Notes under the pieces: model-generated
Told to the model about the DNA's origin: nothing
The model's input: only the letters and a program-made list of their open reading frames with translations
Databases searched by the model: none
From: an uncultured Prevotellaceae bacterium
GTDB taxonomy: Bacteria; Bacteroidota; Bacteroidia; Bacteroidales; Bacteroidaceae
NCBI GenBank assembly: GCA_937877605.1
Contig: CALFJA010000063.1
Location: 1 to 26,255, forward strand
Length of the DNA: 26,255 nucleotides
Direction: 5' to 3'
Part shown: in pieces, positions 14,413-23,532 of the stretch
How the letters are laid out: every line of letters begins with the position of its first letter
How positions within the stretch are numbered: the stretch's first letter is position 1
Program-made: the position numbers and the translations under genes

Positions 14413-15702
14413 ATGAAGCAGAGAAATCCCTGGGCATGGATACCCACCGTTTATTTTGCAGAAGGAATTCCCTATGTGGCCGTGATGACTATGTCGCTGG
14501 TGATGTACCAGCAGATGGGACTTTCCAATGCAGCAATCACTTTTTACACCTCTTGGCTTTACCTTCCATGGGTGATTAAGCCTCTATGGAGCCCGTTCAT
14601 CGATCTAATTCAGACTAAGCGTTGGTGGATCATTGCCATGCAACTGCTCATCGGTGCATCGCTTGGCGGTGTGGCTTTTACGCTGCCTACCTCTTCGTGG
14701 CTACAGGGAACATTGTGCTTTTTCTGGCTGATGGCATTCTCCAGTGCAACCCACGATATCGCCGCAGACGGTTTTTACATGCTCGGACTGAACCAACACG
14801 ACCAAGCCATGTTCGTCGGCATACGATCCACGGTATACCGTTTTGCCACCATTTTCGGTCAAGGAGTGCTGGTAATGGTGGCCGGTAACCTGCAACTCAT
14901 CTTCCGCGACAACATCAGTTATTCCTGGAGTCTGGTTTTCTACGGTATGGCCGGCCTCTTCATCCTGCTGTGGCTTTACCATGGAATAATTCTTCCCACA
15001 CCTAAGGAAGATACCCCGCGGAAAAATGTCAACGCCCACACCATTGCCACTGAATTCTGGAATACCATCCGTACTTTCTTTCAGAAGCCTCAGGTCATAG
15101 TGGGCTTACTCTTCATGTTGCTCTATCGGATGCCGGAAGGACTGCTGGCAAAGATTTCCGCTCTGTTTCTCCTTGACCTTGAAGCGAACGGCGGACTCGG
15201 TCTGTCCCCTCAGGAATATGGTTTTGTTCAAGGCACTGTGGGGGTCGTGGGTCTTATCCTCGGCGGCATTATCGGCGGTATCTGCGCTGGCACTCACGGT
15301 CTGAAACGCTGGCTCTGGCCTATGGTATTGGCCATCACGCTGCCCGATCTGGTCTATGTGTATTTAAGTTATGCCCTGCCACAGAATCTGCTCATCATCA
15401 ATGTGTGTGTCTTCATAGAGCAGTTCGGCTATGGTTTCGGTTTCACCGCCTACATGCTCTACCTCATCTACTACAGCCAAGGTGAGTTCAAGACCAGCCA
15501 CTATGCCCTGTGCACTGCCTTCATGGCTCTGTCTATGATGATTCCTGGCCTCTTCGCCGGTGCTCTGCAACAGGCCGTAGGGTACAAGACCTTCTTCATC
15601 ATTGTGGTGGTAGCCTGCAGCCTTACCTTTATCGTGACAAGCTTGATCAAGATAGACCCGAATTTTGGGAAGAAGCATCAGGAAGAAGAAATCCCAGATT
15701 AG
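14413..15702 (+). CDS. ampG: AmpG-family MFS permease (muropeptide-type)
   Basis: 429 residues, about twelve hydrophobic helices. The start MKQRNPWAWIPTVYFAEGIPYV and the segments LPWVIKPLWSPFID near 54-68 and ATHDIAADGFYM near 113-125 match AmpG/PAT-family transporters: (H)D.A.DG is the conserved helix-4 motif, and KPLWSP follows the AmpG-type loop. AmpG imports N-acetylglucosaminyl-anhydro-MurNAc peptides for cell-wall recycling. The C-terminal part (FGYGFGFTAYMLYLIYYSQGEFKTSHYA) also fits. It follows the SpoIID-containing fusion in the same direction. The gene name is by family; the true substrate could be another anhydro-sugar or acyl compound. Confidence 0.8.
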   Translation: MKQRNPWAWIPTVYFAEGIPYVAVMTMSLVMYQQMGLSNAAITFYTSWLYLPWVIKPLWSPFIDLIQTKRWWIIAMQLLIGASLGGVAFTLPTSSWLQGTLCFFWLMAFSSATHDIAADGFYMLGLNQHDQAMFVGIRSTVYRFATIFGQGVLVMVAGNLQLIFRDNISYSWSLVFYGMAGLFILLWLYHGIILPTPKEDTPRKNVNAHTIATEFWNTIRTFFQKPQVIVGLLFMLLYRMPEGLLAKISALFLLDLEANGGLGLSPQEYGFVQGTVGVVGLILGGIIGGICAGTHGLKRWLWPMVLAITLPDLVYVYLSYALPQNLLIINVCVFIEQFGYGFGFTAYMLYLIYYSQGEFKTSHYALCTAFMALSMMIPGLFAGALQQAVGYKTFFIIVVVACSLTFIVTSLIKIDPNFGKKHQEEEIPD

Positions 15703-16100
15703 TAATAATTCTTGACATAGAAGAAGATGTGATTTCTTTGTCTTGAGAAAGATTCTGTCATGAAAAGGTATTAATCAAGCGATTGTAGGAAGAGAACTAA
15801 TCTTATTGGGGGAACATACCTGAGTTATGTGCAAACAGTTCCACATCAATGAATTATGCATCTTTAAGAAATCTCATCAGGTATTGCTTCGTATGCCACA
15901 CAGAAAAGGAGAAGGTCTAAAGTCATGAGACTCTGCTTGAAGAATCTATCTTTACTGAATGTATCCAAATTTTCGTAAAATAATTTTACAATTCTTCTTT
16001 TTTTATAGAAGGGTTGTAGACAAAATCATTGAAAAAAAAGGGAGGGGAAACACAACATTTCATGGTTTTCCGGGTTGTATTATATATACACACGCGAAAT
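15703..16100. other. Gene-free AT-rich gap before the exopolysaccharide locus
   Basis: About 400 bases with no convincing coding sequence on either strand, and more AT-rich than both neighbours. I see no UpxY/NusG-like antiterminator gene and no clear full promoter: near-matches to the -7 motif (TATCTTTA near 15946, TAATTTTA near 15980) each miss one base. An imperfect inverted repeat (TTCTTGACATAGAA and TTCTGTCATGAA) lies just after the ampG stop. The stretch is probably the leader region of the polysaccharide operon and a composition boundary. Confidence 0.5.
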
Positions 16101-16736
16101 ATGAACAGTTCACACACAATAGAATCTCCGATAACAGACCATATGGGCGCTACTTCAAAAGCGGTAAAACGCCTTTCGGACATAGTATGCTCGTCGTTGG
16201 CAATGGCCATTCTTTCGCCGTTATTTCTTGTGATAGGCATCCTGTTAAAACTTCAGGGCAACGGCCCCGTTTTCTTTTGTCAGGAAAGGATTGGCAAGGA
16301 GGGCAGGCCATTTACCATTTATAAATTCCGCACCATGAGCAGCGAGATAGAGGAGGCCGGTCCTCGACTGATTTCTCCGACGGAGGCTGTAAATGCGACC
16401 TGCCTGGAGAATGCGTTGCGTCAATATCATCTGGACGAGTTGCCTCAGTTTTGGAATGTACTGAAGGGTGACATGTCAATTGTTGGTCCACGACCAGAAC
16501 GCAGATTTTTCATTGAAAAAATAGAAAAACAAGACCCAAGATACGAGTTTATCTATCTGATGCATCCGGGGCTCATTAGCGAGGCGACCATCTTCAACGG
16601 CTATACAGATACCATGGAGAAGATGTTGAAACGCTTGGAGATGGACCTTGACTACTTACAGCATCGCACGCTGCTGGCGGACGCAAAGATTGTCGCCACG
16701 GCACTGAAAAAAATCATCACCGGTAAGAAATTTTAA
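16101..16736 (+). CDS. Initiating phosphoglycosyl transferase (WcaJ/WbaP-like sugar transferase)
   Basis: 211 residues from the ATG at 16101. The frame is open to an earlier ATG at 16029, but that extension is basic and unlike the family. It is the short form with one N-terminal membrane helix (LSDIVCSSLAMAILSPLFLVIGILL, KR..D-type entry) and the catalytic core: FFCQERIGKEGRPFTIYKFRTM near 60-80, LDELPQFWNVLKGDMSIVGPRPE near 112-135. The KFRTM and DELPQ..N...GDMS.VGPRP motifs are the signature. It puts the first sugar phosphate on undecaprenyl phosphate at the inner membrane. The next gene starts 6 bases after its stop, so they share an operon. Confidence 0.9.
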   Translation: MNSSHTIESPITDHMGATSKAVKRLSDIVCSSLAMAILSPLFLVIGILLKLQGNGPVFFCQERIGKEGRPFTIYKFRTMSSEIEEAGPRLISPTEAVNATCLENALRQYHLDELPQFWNVLKGDMSIVGPRPERRFFIEKIEKQDPRYEFIYLMHPGLISEATIFNGYTDTMEKMLKRLEMDLDYLQHRTLLADAKIVATALKKIITGKKF

Positions 16737-16742
16737 AAAGAT

Positions 16743-19244
16743 ATGAAAAAACACATCTTTACCCTCCTTCTGGCCGTCATCGCACCACTGGCCAGTATGG
16801 CACAATCGAGAATGACCGACGAACAAGTGTACCAATATGCGCTGAAAGAATACCAAAAGGGCAGCAGCAAGCAACAAGTGGTTACAAAGTTAATGCAACA
16901 GGGGGTGGATATTTCCCAGATTCGCCGCATCCAAAACCGCTATGAGCAGAAAGCCAGTTCTCAAGAAATGGGGAAAATATCTTCCGACACGAACAACGGC
17001 AACCTGCGTGAGCACAACGGAGACGAAAAAGATTTCGAAGAGCGTGCTCCCCGCCAGACATCGGCAGCTGTAAATTATACCGAACGCCCCAAGAAAGGAT
17101 CACAGGGTACATTGACCGAGGCGAATTATACGGAAGAGGAGATAGATCAGTTGCTCCTGCCCGATACGCTTCAGTTGTTTCAAGAGTTTCTGAACAGCAA
17201 GGAGAAACGGGTGTTCGGTCGTGACATCTTCAACAACAAGAATCTGTCGTTCCTGCCGTCAATGAATATAGCGACTCCGCGGAACTACATTTTGGGTCCT
17301 GGGGATGCCGTTGTCATAGAGATCTACGGTGCCTCGCAGCGTTCCATCAACACGACCGTGACGCCAGACGGCTATATTGCGATTGACGGATATGGTCCCG
17401 TTCAGGTGAGCGGTTTGAGTGTGTCGCAGGCCAACGCGCGTATCAAGAACAGCCTGGGCAGCAGGTACAGCAGCAGCAAGATTCAACTTTCACTGGGACA
17501 GACGCGAACCATTACGGTGAATGTAATGGGTGAAGTGAAGGCGCCTGGAACCTACACGCTGTCGGCCTTTGCGTCAGTCTTCCACGCGCTGTACATGGCA
17601 GGCGGCACGAACAACATCGGTACACTGCGCAACATCAAGGTGTATCGCAACAACCAGTTGGTAAGCACTGTGGACATTTACGACTATATCCTCAACGGTA
17701 AACAGACAGGAAACATCAAACTGACGGACGGCGATGTGATTACCGTAGGCCCATACGATTGTCTGGTGACCATTTCGGGAAAGGTAAAGCGTCCGATGAT
17801 ATACGAAATGAAGAAAAACGAGAGTGTTGGTACGCTGCTGCGCTATGCCGGAGGCTTCACGGGCGATGCGTACACGAAGTCGGTGCGCCTGATCAGGAAG
17901 ACAGGCAGGGAATATTCGGTGTACAACATAGAGGAGTTCGACATGGGTGAGTTCCGTGTGAGCGACGAAGACTCACTCTCGGTAGATTCCATCCTGCCGC
18001 GTTACTCAAATATGGTAGAGATAAAGGGTGCGGTGTTCCGTCCCGGCAAATACCAGGTTGGCGAAACGATTAACAGCGTCCGCTCGCTGGTGGAATATGC
18101 TGAGGGTTTGACGGAAGAAGCCTTCACCGCGCATGCCGTGATGCATAGGATGAAAGAAGACCGGACGCTGAAAGTGATTCCCGTTGACATTGACGGCATC
18201 ATGAAGGGGACGGTGCCCGATATATCCCTACAGAAAGACGATGTGCTTTTCATTCCCACAAAACAGCACCTGATGCAGCAACAGACCATCACCATTCACG
18301 GGGAGGTATTCTATCCGGGTATCTACAAATATGCGGATAACGAAACCATCGAAGACCTGATACTGCAGGCCGGCGGACTGAAAGAGACAGCCTCGACGGT
18401 GAAGGTGGCTGTAGCGCGCCGCATATCCAATCCTGCCGCCACCACAACCGACAGCATCATAGCCCGCACCTACAGTTTTGCACTGAAGGACGGTTTTGTT
18501 ATCGACGGTCAGCCCGGATTCACATTGCAGCCCTACGATGAGGTATATGTGCGCAAAAGTCCCGGATTCTCCAATCAGAAGAATGTGGAAATTGCAGGGA
18601 ATGTAATGTTTGCCGGCACTTATACGCTCTCCACCAAGAACGAGCGTCTGAGCGACCTGATTAAGAAAGCAGGAGGTGTCACCGACAGGGCTTATGTAGC
18701 CGGTGCCCGTCTGGAACGCCGTATGACGGACGACGAGCGGTTGCGGATGCAAACTATTCTCCGTATGGCGAAGCAGCAAAGCCAGGGCAAGGACTCTTTA
18801 GCTTTTGCTCAAGTGGATTTGGGCGACACCTATTATGTGGGTATCGAACTGGATGCGGCACTGAAGCATCCTGGCTGCGACAAGGATTTGGTCCTTCGCG
18901 AAGGCGACCGCATCATTGTTCCCGAATACAACAGCACCGTAAAGATTTCGGGGAATGTGATGTATCCGAACACGGTGACCTACGAGAAAGGCAAGCGCCC
19001 CTCCTATTACATTGACCAGGCCGGCGGATTCGGCAACCGTGCCAAGAAGAGCCATACTTATATTATATATATGAACGGTAAGGTGGCAAAGGTGGGGCAT
19101 AACGCGAAGATCAAGCCTGGGTGCGAAATATTCGTCCCCCCCAAGTCGAAGTCGGCAACGACGCTTGCCGAATGGCTCAGCATCAGCACCAGCACAGCCT
19201 CGATTGCCACGATGATAGCGACCATTGCCAATATTATCTTATAG
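16743..19244 (+). CDS. SLBB-domain polysaccharide export protein (Wza-type)
   Basis: 833 residues. The signal peptide ends near SMA-QS (residue 20), with no lipobox, unlike E. coli Wza. Residues 20-140 are polar and helical. The Poly_export domain follows (YILGPGDAVVIEIYGASQRS near 178, VTPDGYIAIDGYGPVQVSGLS). Six SLBB-type repeats begin near 256, 341, 424, 515, 614 and 732, each of the form I/V-x-G-x-V-x-PG-x-Y ending in an AGG-like turn. The last residues (AEWLSISTSTASIATMIATIANIIL) are hydrophobic and may insert in the outer membrane. It is about twice the length of Wza, as in other Bacteroidetes SLBB proteins. Role: outer-membrane channel or periplasmic adapter for polymer export, with the Wzz protein 34 bases downstream. 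Confidence 0.9.
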   Translation: MKKHIFTLLLAVIAPLASMAQSRMTDEQVYQYALKEYQKGSSKQQVVTKLMQQGVDISQIRRIQNRYEQKASSQEMGKISSDTNNGNLREHNGDEKDFEERAPRQTSAAVNYTERPKKGSQGTLTEANYTEEEIDQLLLPDTLQLFQEFLNSKEKRVFGRDIFNNKNLSFLPSMNIATPRNYILGPGDAVVIEIYGASQRSINTTVTPDGYIAIDGYGPVQVSGLSVSQANARIKNSLGSRYSSSKIQLSLGQTRTITVNVMGEVKAPGTYTLSAFASVFHALYMAGGTNNIGTLRNIKVYRNNQLVSTVDIYDYILNGKQTGNIKLTDGDVITVGPYDCLVTISGKVKRPMIYEMKKNESVGTLLRYAGGFTGDAYTKSVRLIRKTGREYSVYNIEEFDMGEFRVSDEDSLSVDSILPRYSNMVEIKGAVFRPGKYQVGETINSVRSLVEYAEGLTEEAFTAHAVMHRMKEDRTLKVIPVDIDGIMKGTVPDISLQKDDVLFIPTKQHLMQQQTITIHGEVFYPGIYKYADNETIEDLILQAGGLKETASTVKVAVARRISNPAATTTDSIIARTYSFALKDGFVIDGQPGFTLQPYDEVYVRKSPGFSNQKNVEIAGNVMFAGTYTLSTKNERLSDLIKKAGGVTDRAYVAGARLERRMTDDERLRMQTILRMAKQQSQGKDSLAFAQVDLGDTYYVGIELDAALKHPGCDKDLVLREGDRIIVPEYNSTVKISGNVMYPNTVTYEKGKRPSYYIDQAGGFGNRAKKSHTYIIYMNGKVAKVGHNAKIKPGCEIFVPPKSKSATTLAEWLSISTSTASIATMIATIANIIL

Positions 19245-19278
19245 TAACAATGGTGATAACACAAATTGACAGATAAAT

Positions 19279-20376
19279 ATGGAATTAGAAGGAAATAAAA
19301 TAGAAACTTCGGCAATTCAAGAAGAGAAAATCGACCTTGTTGCCATATTCAACAAATTGTGGCAGCAGCGCAGACTCTATGCTTATGCCTTTGCCATAGC
19401 TTTTGTGGTGGGCATTATCATCGCATTCAGCATACCCAAGACCTACAAGGCCGAAGTGCTGCTTGCACCGGAAATCGGAACGGGAAACGGCCGCTCGGAA
19501 AATCTCTCGGACCTTGCTGCCATGATGGGCATCAGAATCAGTTCCAACAGCGGAGCCAATGTCGATGCCATCTATCCAGAGATATATCCTCAGGTTTTAG
19601 GCTCCACGCCTTTCCTGACAGGGCTGTTCGACATCAAAGTCTGCACGCAAGACCATCGACTGAGCAACATTCGGTACTACGACTACATGAAAAACCATCA
19701 GCGCAACACCTGGTGGTCAAAAATCATCGGCACCATCAAGGGGCTGTTTACCTTCAAGAAGGCTGATGCTGCCAGTGGAAAGGCAAACAGTAGCGTGAAC
19801 ATCTTCCAGCTGACCAAGGAGCAATCAGATATTGCAGATGCCATTGAAGGATGCATCGGATGCTCGGTCGACCGGAAGACAAGCGTTGTCAACATTACTG
19901 TTGTCCAGCAAGACCCACTTGTAGCAGCCACCATTGCCGATTCCGTTCAGCAGAAACTCAAGAGCTATGTCATTCAGTATCGCACAGCTAAGGCACGCAA
20001 CGATGTCGAATACCTACAGAACCTTGTCAGCGAGGCAGAGAAGCGATATGTACAGGCGCGGCAACGCTATAATTCTTTCTCAGATTCCAACAGCGAACTG
20101 GCACTCCCTTCATACATCAACAAGCAAAACGAAATGGAGAACGACATGCAATTGCGCTTCAACACCTACACACAGGTGCGCCAACAACTCCAGTTGGCAC
20201 AGGACCGACTGCGAGAACAGACACCTGCCTTCGTTCAGATACAGCCTGCCACCGTGCCATTGAAGAAGGACGGCCCCAAGAGACTCACAATACTACTCAC
20301 CTTCTTCTTCTTCGCATTTGTCATCACAAGCATCTACATCCTCGCACACAATCACGACAACACACCGCAAACCTAA
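19279..20376 (+). CDS. Chain-length determinant (Wzz/GumC-type) protein, no kinase domain
   Basis: 365 residues. Wzz topology: TM1 at about 33-53 (LYAYAFAIAFVVGIIIAFSIP) preceded by IDLVAIFNKLWQQRR, a large periplasmic domain with IP.TYKAEVLLAPE, a coiled-coil region at about 235-320 (ARNDVEYLQNLVSEAEKRYVQARQ, DMQLRFNTYTQVRQQLQLAQ), and TM2 at about 334-358 (TILLTFFFFAFVITSIYILA) after the proline motif PATVPLKKDGPKR. It controls polymer length in the inner membrane. The tyrosine-kinase half of Wzc/CpsD-type proteins is absent and is not encoded in the window. It overlaps the next gene by 59 bases if the ATG at 20318 is used. Confidence 0.88.
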   Translation: MELEGNKIETSAIQEEKIDLVAIFNKLWQQRRLYAYAFAIAFVVGIIIAFSIPKTYKAEVLLAPEIGTGNGRSENLSDLAAMMGIRISSNSGANVDAIYPEIYPQVLGSTPFLTGLFDIKVCTQDHRLSNIRYYDYMKNHQRNTWWSKIIGTIKGLFTFKKADAASGKANSSVNIFQLTKEQSDIADAIEGCIGCSVDRKTSVVNITVVQQDPLVAATIADSVQQKLKSYVIQYRTAKARNDVEYLQNLVSEAEKRYVQARQRYNSFSDSNSELALPSYINKQNEMENDMQLRFNTYTQVRQQLQLAQDRLREQTPAFVQIQPATVPLKKDGPKRLTILLTFFFFAFVITSIYILAHNHDNTPQT

Positions 20377-21511
20377 CACCTCAAACCCAACACCTTTGTA
20401 CCTCTTCGCCATCGTCTTCTTCTCAACATTTGTCCTCATTGAGGCATTCGATCCCAATCTGACAAAAAAATATAAGGCCGTCTTTGCGGCCTTGTGCTAC
20501 TTCTTCCTGATCTTCCACGATGGCTTCCGATGGGAAACAGGATGCGACTGGATCCCCTACTCGCTCTATTTCGAAAACCTCTTGACCAACAACAGCATCA
20601 GCAATCCGTTCTTCGAAGTAGGATTCTACCTCTTCATGCTTCCCATACGACTCATTACCGACAACTACAGCCTCTATCTCATCATCCATGCCGTAGTCTT
20701 CTACACCGCACTCTTTGTCATCATTTTCCGGCTCTCGCCCGCACCTTTCCTCTCCATACTCCTGCTCTACATGATTACCGTCCCAATCATGGGAACAAAC
20801 CGCCAACTGCTCGCACTCGCATTCTACATCTGGGGACTTTACCATCTCACACAGGGCGACAAAATCCGATTCTGCATCATGACCGCAGTCGCATGTTGCT
20901 TCCACATGTCGGCTTTCCTCTGTTTCTTCGTCCTCTTCCTCAACCGCAACATCAAGCAGTGGATACAGCTGACACTCCTCACCATTTCCATACTCATTGC
21001 CTTCTCCGGCATCGTCAACATGCTGGTTCCCTATCTGGCATTCCTCATCACCGACGATACCATCCTCATGAAGTTCGATGTCTACACTTCTTCGGAATAT
21101 ACAAATGTAACCCTCTTGAGCACAACAATATCATTGGCACGCAAACTCATCTGGATAGGACTGCTCATGCTCTTCGACCACTACATCAAAGAAAAACCAC
21201 GCCACTATTACCTCTTTTACAACCTCTATTTCATATCAATACTCTTCTATATATTTTGCAACGGCACCATCCTGCAGATTCTCGTCTCCAGGGCACTCAT
21301 CTATTTCAGCATCGCCGAAATCTTCGTCGTCCCCTATGTCGTCTATGTCTTTGCACAGAACCGAGGAAAAGCACTCGTCATCCTCTTCATCATCGCCTAT
21401 GCATACATCAGCATTGAGAAGAGTTTCAGCAACTACGGAGAGGGCAACGACCTGTTCAAACCCTACAAGGGCATTCTCATCAATAACGACTATCAGCGCT
21501 ATGACCAATAA
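20318..21511 (+). CDS. EpsG family membrane protein, probable Wzy polymerase
   Basis: 397 residues, about nine to eleven hydrophobic helices. The region FHDGFRWETGCDWIPYSLYFEN near 62-85 with GTNRQLLALAFYIWGLY near 150 is typical of EpsG/Wzy-type polymerases: an R..G.D/Y segment and an N.RQ. motif in the loops. It likely joins repeat units at the periplasmic side of the inner membrane. The start is uncertain. The ATG at 20318 overlaps Wzz by 59 bases; a TTG at 20395 (reading LYLFAIVFF) would remove the hydrophilic leader. The downstream gene overlaps its stop by 11 bases (ATGACCAATAA). Confidence 0.75.
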   Translation: MSSQASTSSHTITTTHRKPNTSNPTPLYLFAIVFFSTFVLIEAFDPNLTKKYKAVFAALCYFFLIFHDGFRWETGCDWIPYSLYFENLLTNNSISNPFFEVGFYLFMLPIRLITDNYSLYLIIHAVVFYTALFVIIFRLSPAPFLSILLLYMITVPIMGTNRQLLALAFYIWGLYHLTQGDKIRFCIMTAVACCFHMSAFLCFFVLFLNRNIKQWIQLTLLTISILIAFSGIVNMLVPYLAFLITDDTILMKFDVYTSSEYTNVTLLSTTISLARKLIWIGLLMLFDHYIKEKPRHYYLFYNLYFISILFYIFCNGTILQILVSRALIYFSIAEIFVVPYVVYVFAQNRGKALVILFIIAYAYISIEKSFSNYGEGNDLFKPYKGILINNDYQRYDQ

Positions 21512-22490
21512 ACCTGCCATCACCTATTTCCTCCGTAACCCCAAAGCAGGCATCAGCATGCACCGCGTCTTCCTGCCAATCGCACGAAACATAGACGCAT
21601 GCAACTACATAGAGGCCCCCACTCACCGTGCAAACCTCATCGGAATCATAAGAAACATGACATGGGCCTTCACCCATCGCAACAAACACGGAATCAACCA
21701 CATCACCGGCGACATACACTATATCGCACTCGCAATGCCACACTGCAAAAAAGTGCTCACCATACACGACCTCGTCACACTGCGCATCGACGGAAATCCC
21801 ATCAAGCGGTGCATACTCCGGAAACTCTGGTTTGAATGGCCGTTGCGACACTGCGACATCGTTACCTGCATCTCCGAAAACACACGCACACAACTGCTAC
21901 AAAATTTCAAAATCAACCCACAGCGCATCATCGTCATCCCCAACCCACTCAACCCCGACTACACCTACACACCCAAGACATTCAACGAACACTGTCCACA
22001 AATCCTACATGTAGGAACCGGATGGAACAAAAACCTCATACGCGTCGCACAAGCCCTGAAGGACATCACATGCCGGCTCGTCATCGTCGGAAAACTCTCA
22101 CATGAGCAGCACACAGCACTACACAACTGCAAAATAGACTACCGCAACGAAGTCAACATCAGCGACCAGCAACTACTAAAAGAGTATCACGACTGCGACA
22201 TCCTCTCCTTCCCATCACTCTTCGAAGGATTCGGAATGCCCGTCATCGAAGGACAGGCAGTCGGACGATGCGTACTCACATCCAACAGACCACCCATGGA
22301 CGGCATTGCCGGACAAGGAGCATGTCTCGTCACTCCAGACAGCACACAAAGCATACGACAAGGATTCCAACGCATCATTCAAAACAGCAACTATCGACAA
22401 CAACTCATCAACAATGCACAGCAAAACATCCTAAGATTCCAACTCACACACATCTGCCAACAATACAAAGAAATCTACCAATACACCTAA
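21501..22490 (+). CDS. Glycosyltransferase family 1 (GT4-like)
   Basis: 329 residues, starting at the ATG that overlaps the EpsG stop. The GT-B fold is evident. N-terminal acceptor part: RNPKAGISMHRVF, then GDIHYIAL and VLTIHDLVTL. Donor part: ILHVGTGWNKN near 172, RLVIVGK, then SFPSLFEGFGMPVIEGQAVG near 237-256 with the E-x7-E nucleotide-sugar motif. It would add one sugar to the lipid-linked repeat unit. The base composition is odd: third codon positions on this strand are nearly always C or A. The next gene starts 31 bases later. Confidence 0.9.
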   Translation: MTNKPAITYFLRNPKAGISMHRVFLPIARNIDACNYIEAPTHRANLIGIIRNMTWAFTHRNKHGINHITGDIHYIALAMPHCKKVLTIHDLVTLRIDGNPIKRCILRKLWFEWPLRHCDIVTCISENTRTQLLQNFKINPQRIIVIPNPLNPDYTYTPKTFNEHCPQILHVGTGWNKNLIRVAQALKDITCRLVIVGKLSHEQHTALHNCKIDYRNEVNISDQQLLKEYHDCDILSFPSLFEGFGMPVIEGQAVGRCVLTSNRPPMDGIAGQGACLVTPDSTQSIRQGFQRIIQNSNYRQQLINNAQQNILRFQLTHICQQYKEIYQYT

Positions 22491-22521
22491 ACACGCACAA
22501 CCTGACAACACCAACCTCACA

Positions 22522-23532
22522 ATGAACATCGCCATCATCGGATCCAAAGCCTTCGATTCACTCGAATTCCACCTTCACGAAGCATTCACATACGCACAAC
22601 ACAACTGCAAAATCTTCGATGTCGCCGACCGCTGGTTCATGCACAACAAGTACGGCGTGCAAGCAGACTTCATCATGCGGCGATACAGCGACGCTTACGA
22701 CCGACACATCTTCAAAAACATAGCAAAACAAGTAACACAATTCAAACCACAACTCGTCATCGCAACCTACAGATTCATACACCCAGAATTCGTCAGCCTC
22801 GTCAAAAAACACACAAACAGCACCGTCATTCATGTCAACCCCGATGCAATGACAACACTCGAATACCAGCAAATATTCGCATCCGACTACGACGCATGGT
22901 TCACAAAAGACCCCTATATCCTACGCTTCATGAAAAACAACATGAAACTCAACGCCTACCATTATAACGAAGCATTCAATCCACGCATACACACCAAACC
23001 ACAAATCACAAAAAAACAGGCAGAACAAAAAATACACACCGATGTAATCACCTACGGCACCATCTATCCCTATCGGGCACGAATGCTCAGACAAGTCATC
23101 AAACACAACATACAACTCAAAATCTACGGCACACGACCAAACCGATTCTACGACCATTACCTCGACAAAGCATATCAAAAACAATACATCACAGGAAAAG
23201 AAAAAACACAAATACTGTATGGCGCAAAAATCGTCCTCAACCAAATGCACTTCGCCGAAATAGAATCCGTCAACAACCGATTCTTCGAAGCAAACGGAGC
23301 CGGAGCATTCCAACTCTCCGACTACAGACCCATACTACATCAACTGCTACCCATCCAACCGGAACTCGTCAGTTTCCACAACATTGACGAAGCCATAGAA
23401 AAAATACACTACTACCTCCAACACCCACAAGAACGATACCAAATAGCACACAAAATCTATCAACACTTCCTCAATAACTACACCTACGACCACCTCATCC
23501 AATACATCCTCAAAAACACACTGCACACCTGA
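22522..23532 (+). CDS. CgeB-like glycosyltransferase
   Basis: 336 residues. The N-terminus MNIAIIGSKAFDSLEFHLHEAFTYA, a middle VIHVNPDAMTT and FASDYDAWFTKDPYILRFMKNN, then ITYGTIYPYRARML near 175, KIYGTRPNRFY, and a C-terminal ESVNNRFFEANGAGAFQLSDYRP near 253-275 followed by AIEKIHYYLQHPQERYQIAHKIYQHFL match the CgeB/glycosyl-transferase 1_2 type: the RxFE.A..GAF..SD segment is the nucleotide-sugar side. It is the last gene in this direction; a convergent flippase gene ends at 23831. The + strand is strongly A/C-rich, as in the previous gene and the following gap. Confidence 0.8.
   Translation: MNIAIIGSKAFDSLEFHLHEAFTYAQHNCKIFDVADRWFMHNKYGVQADFIMRRYSDAYDRHIFKNIAKQVTQFKPQLVIATYRFIHPEFVSLVKKHTNSTVIHVNPDAMTTLEYQQIFASDYDAWFTKDPYILRFMKNNMKLNAYHYNEAFNPRIHTKPQITKKQAEQKIHTDVITYGTIYPYRARMLRQVIKHNIQLKIYGTRPNRFYDHYLDKAYQKQYITGKEKTQILYGAKIVLNQMHFAEIESVNNRFFEANGAGAFQLSDYRPILHQLLPIQPELVSFHNIDEAIEKIHYYLQHPQERYQIAHKIYQHFLNNYTYDHLIQYILKNTLHT

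Noticed and set aside
16029..16100. Upstream ATG of the sugar transferase as its true start
   Set aside because: The added 24 residues are basic and do not match the family; the ATG at 16101 gives the usual short-form N-terminus.
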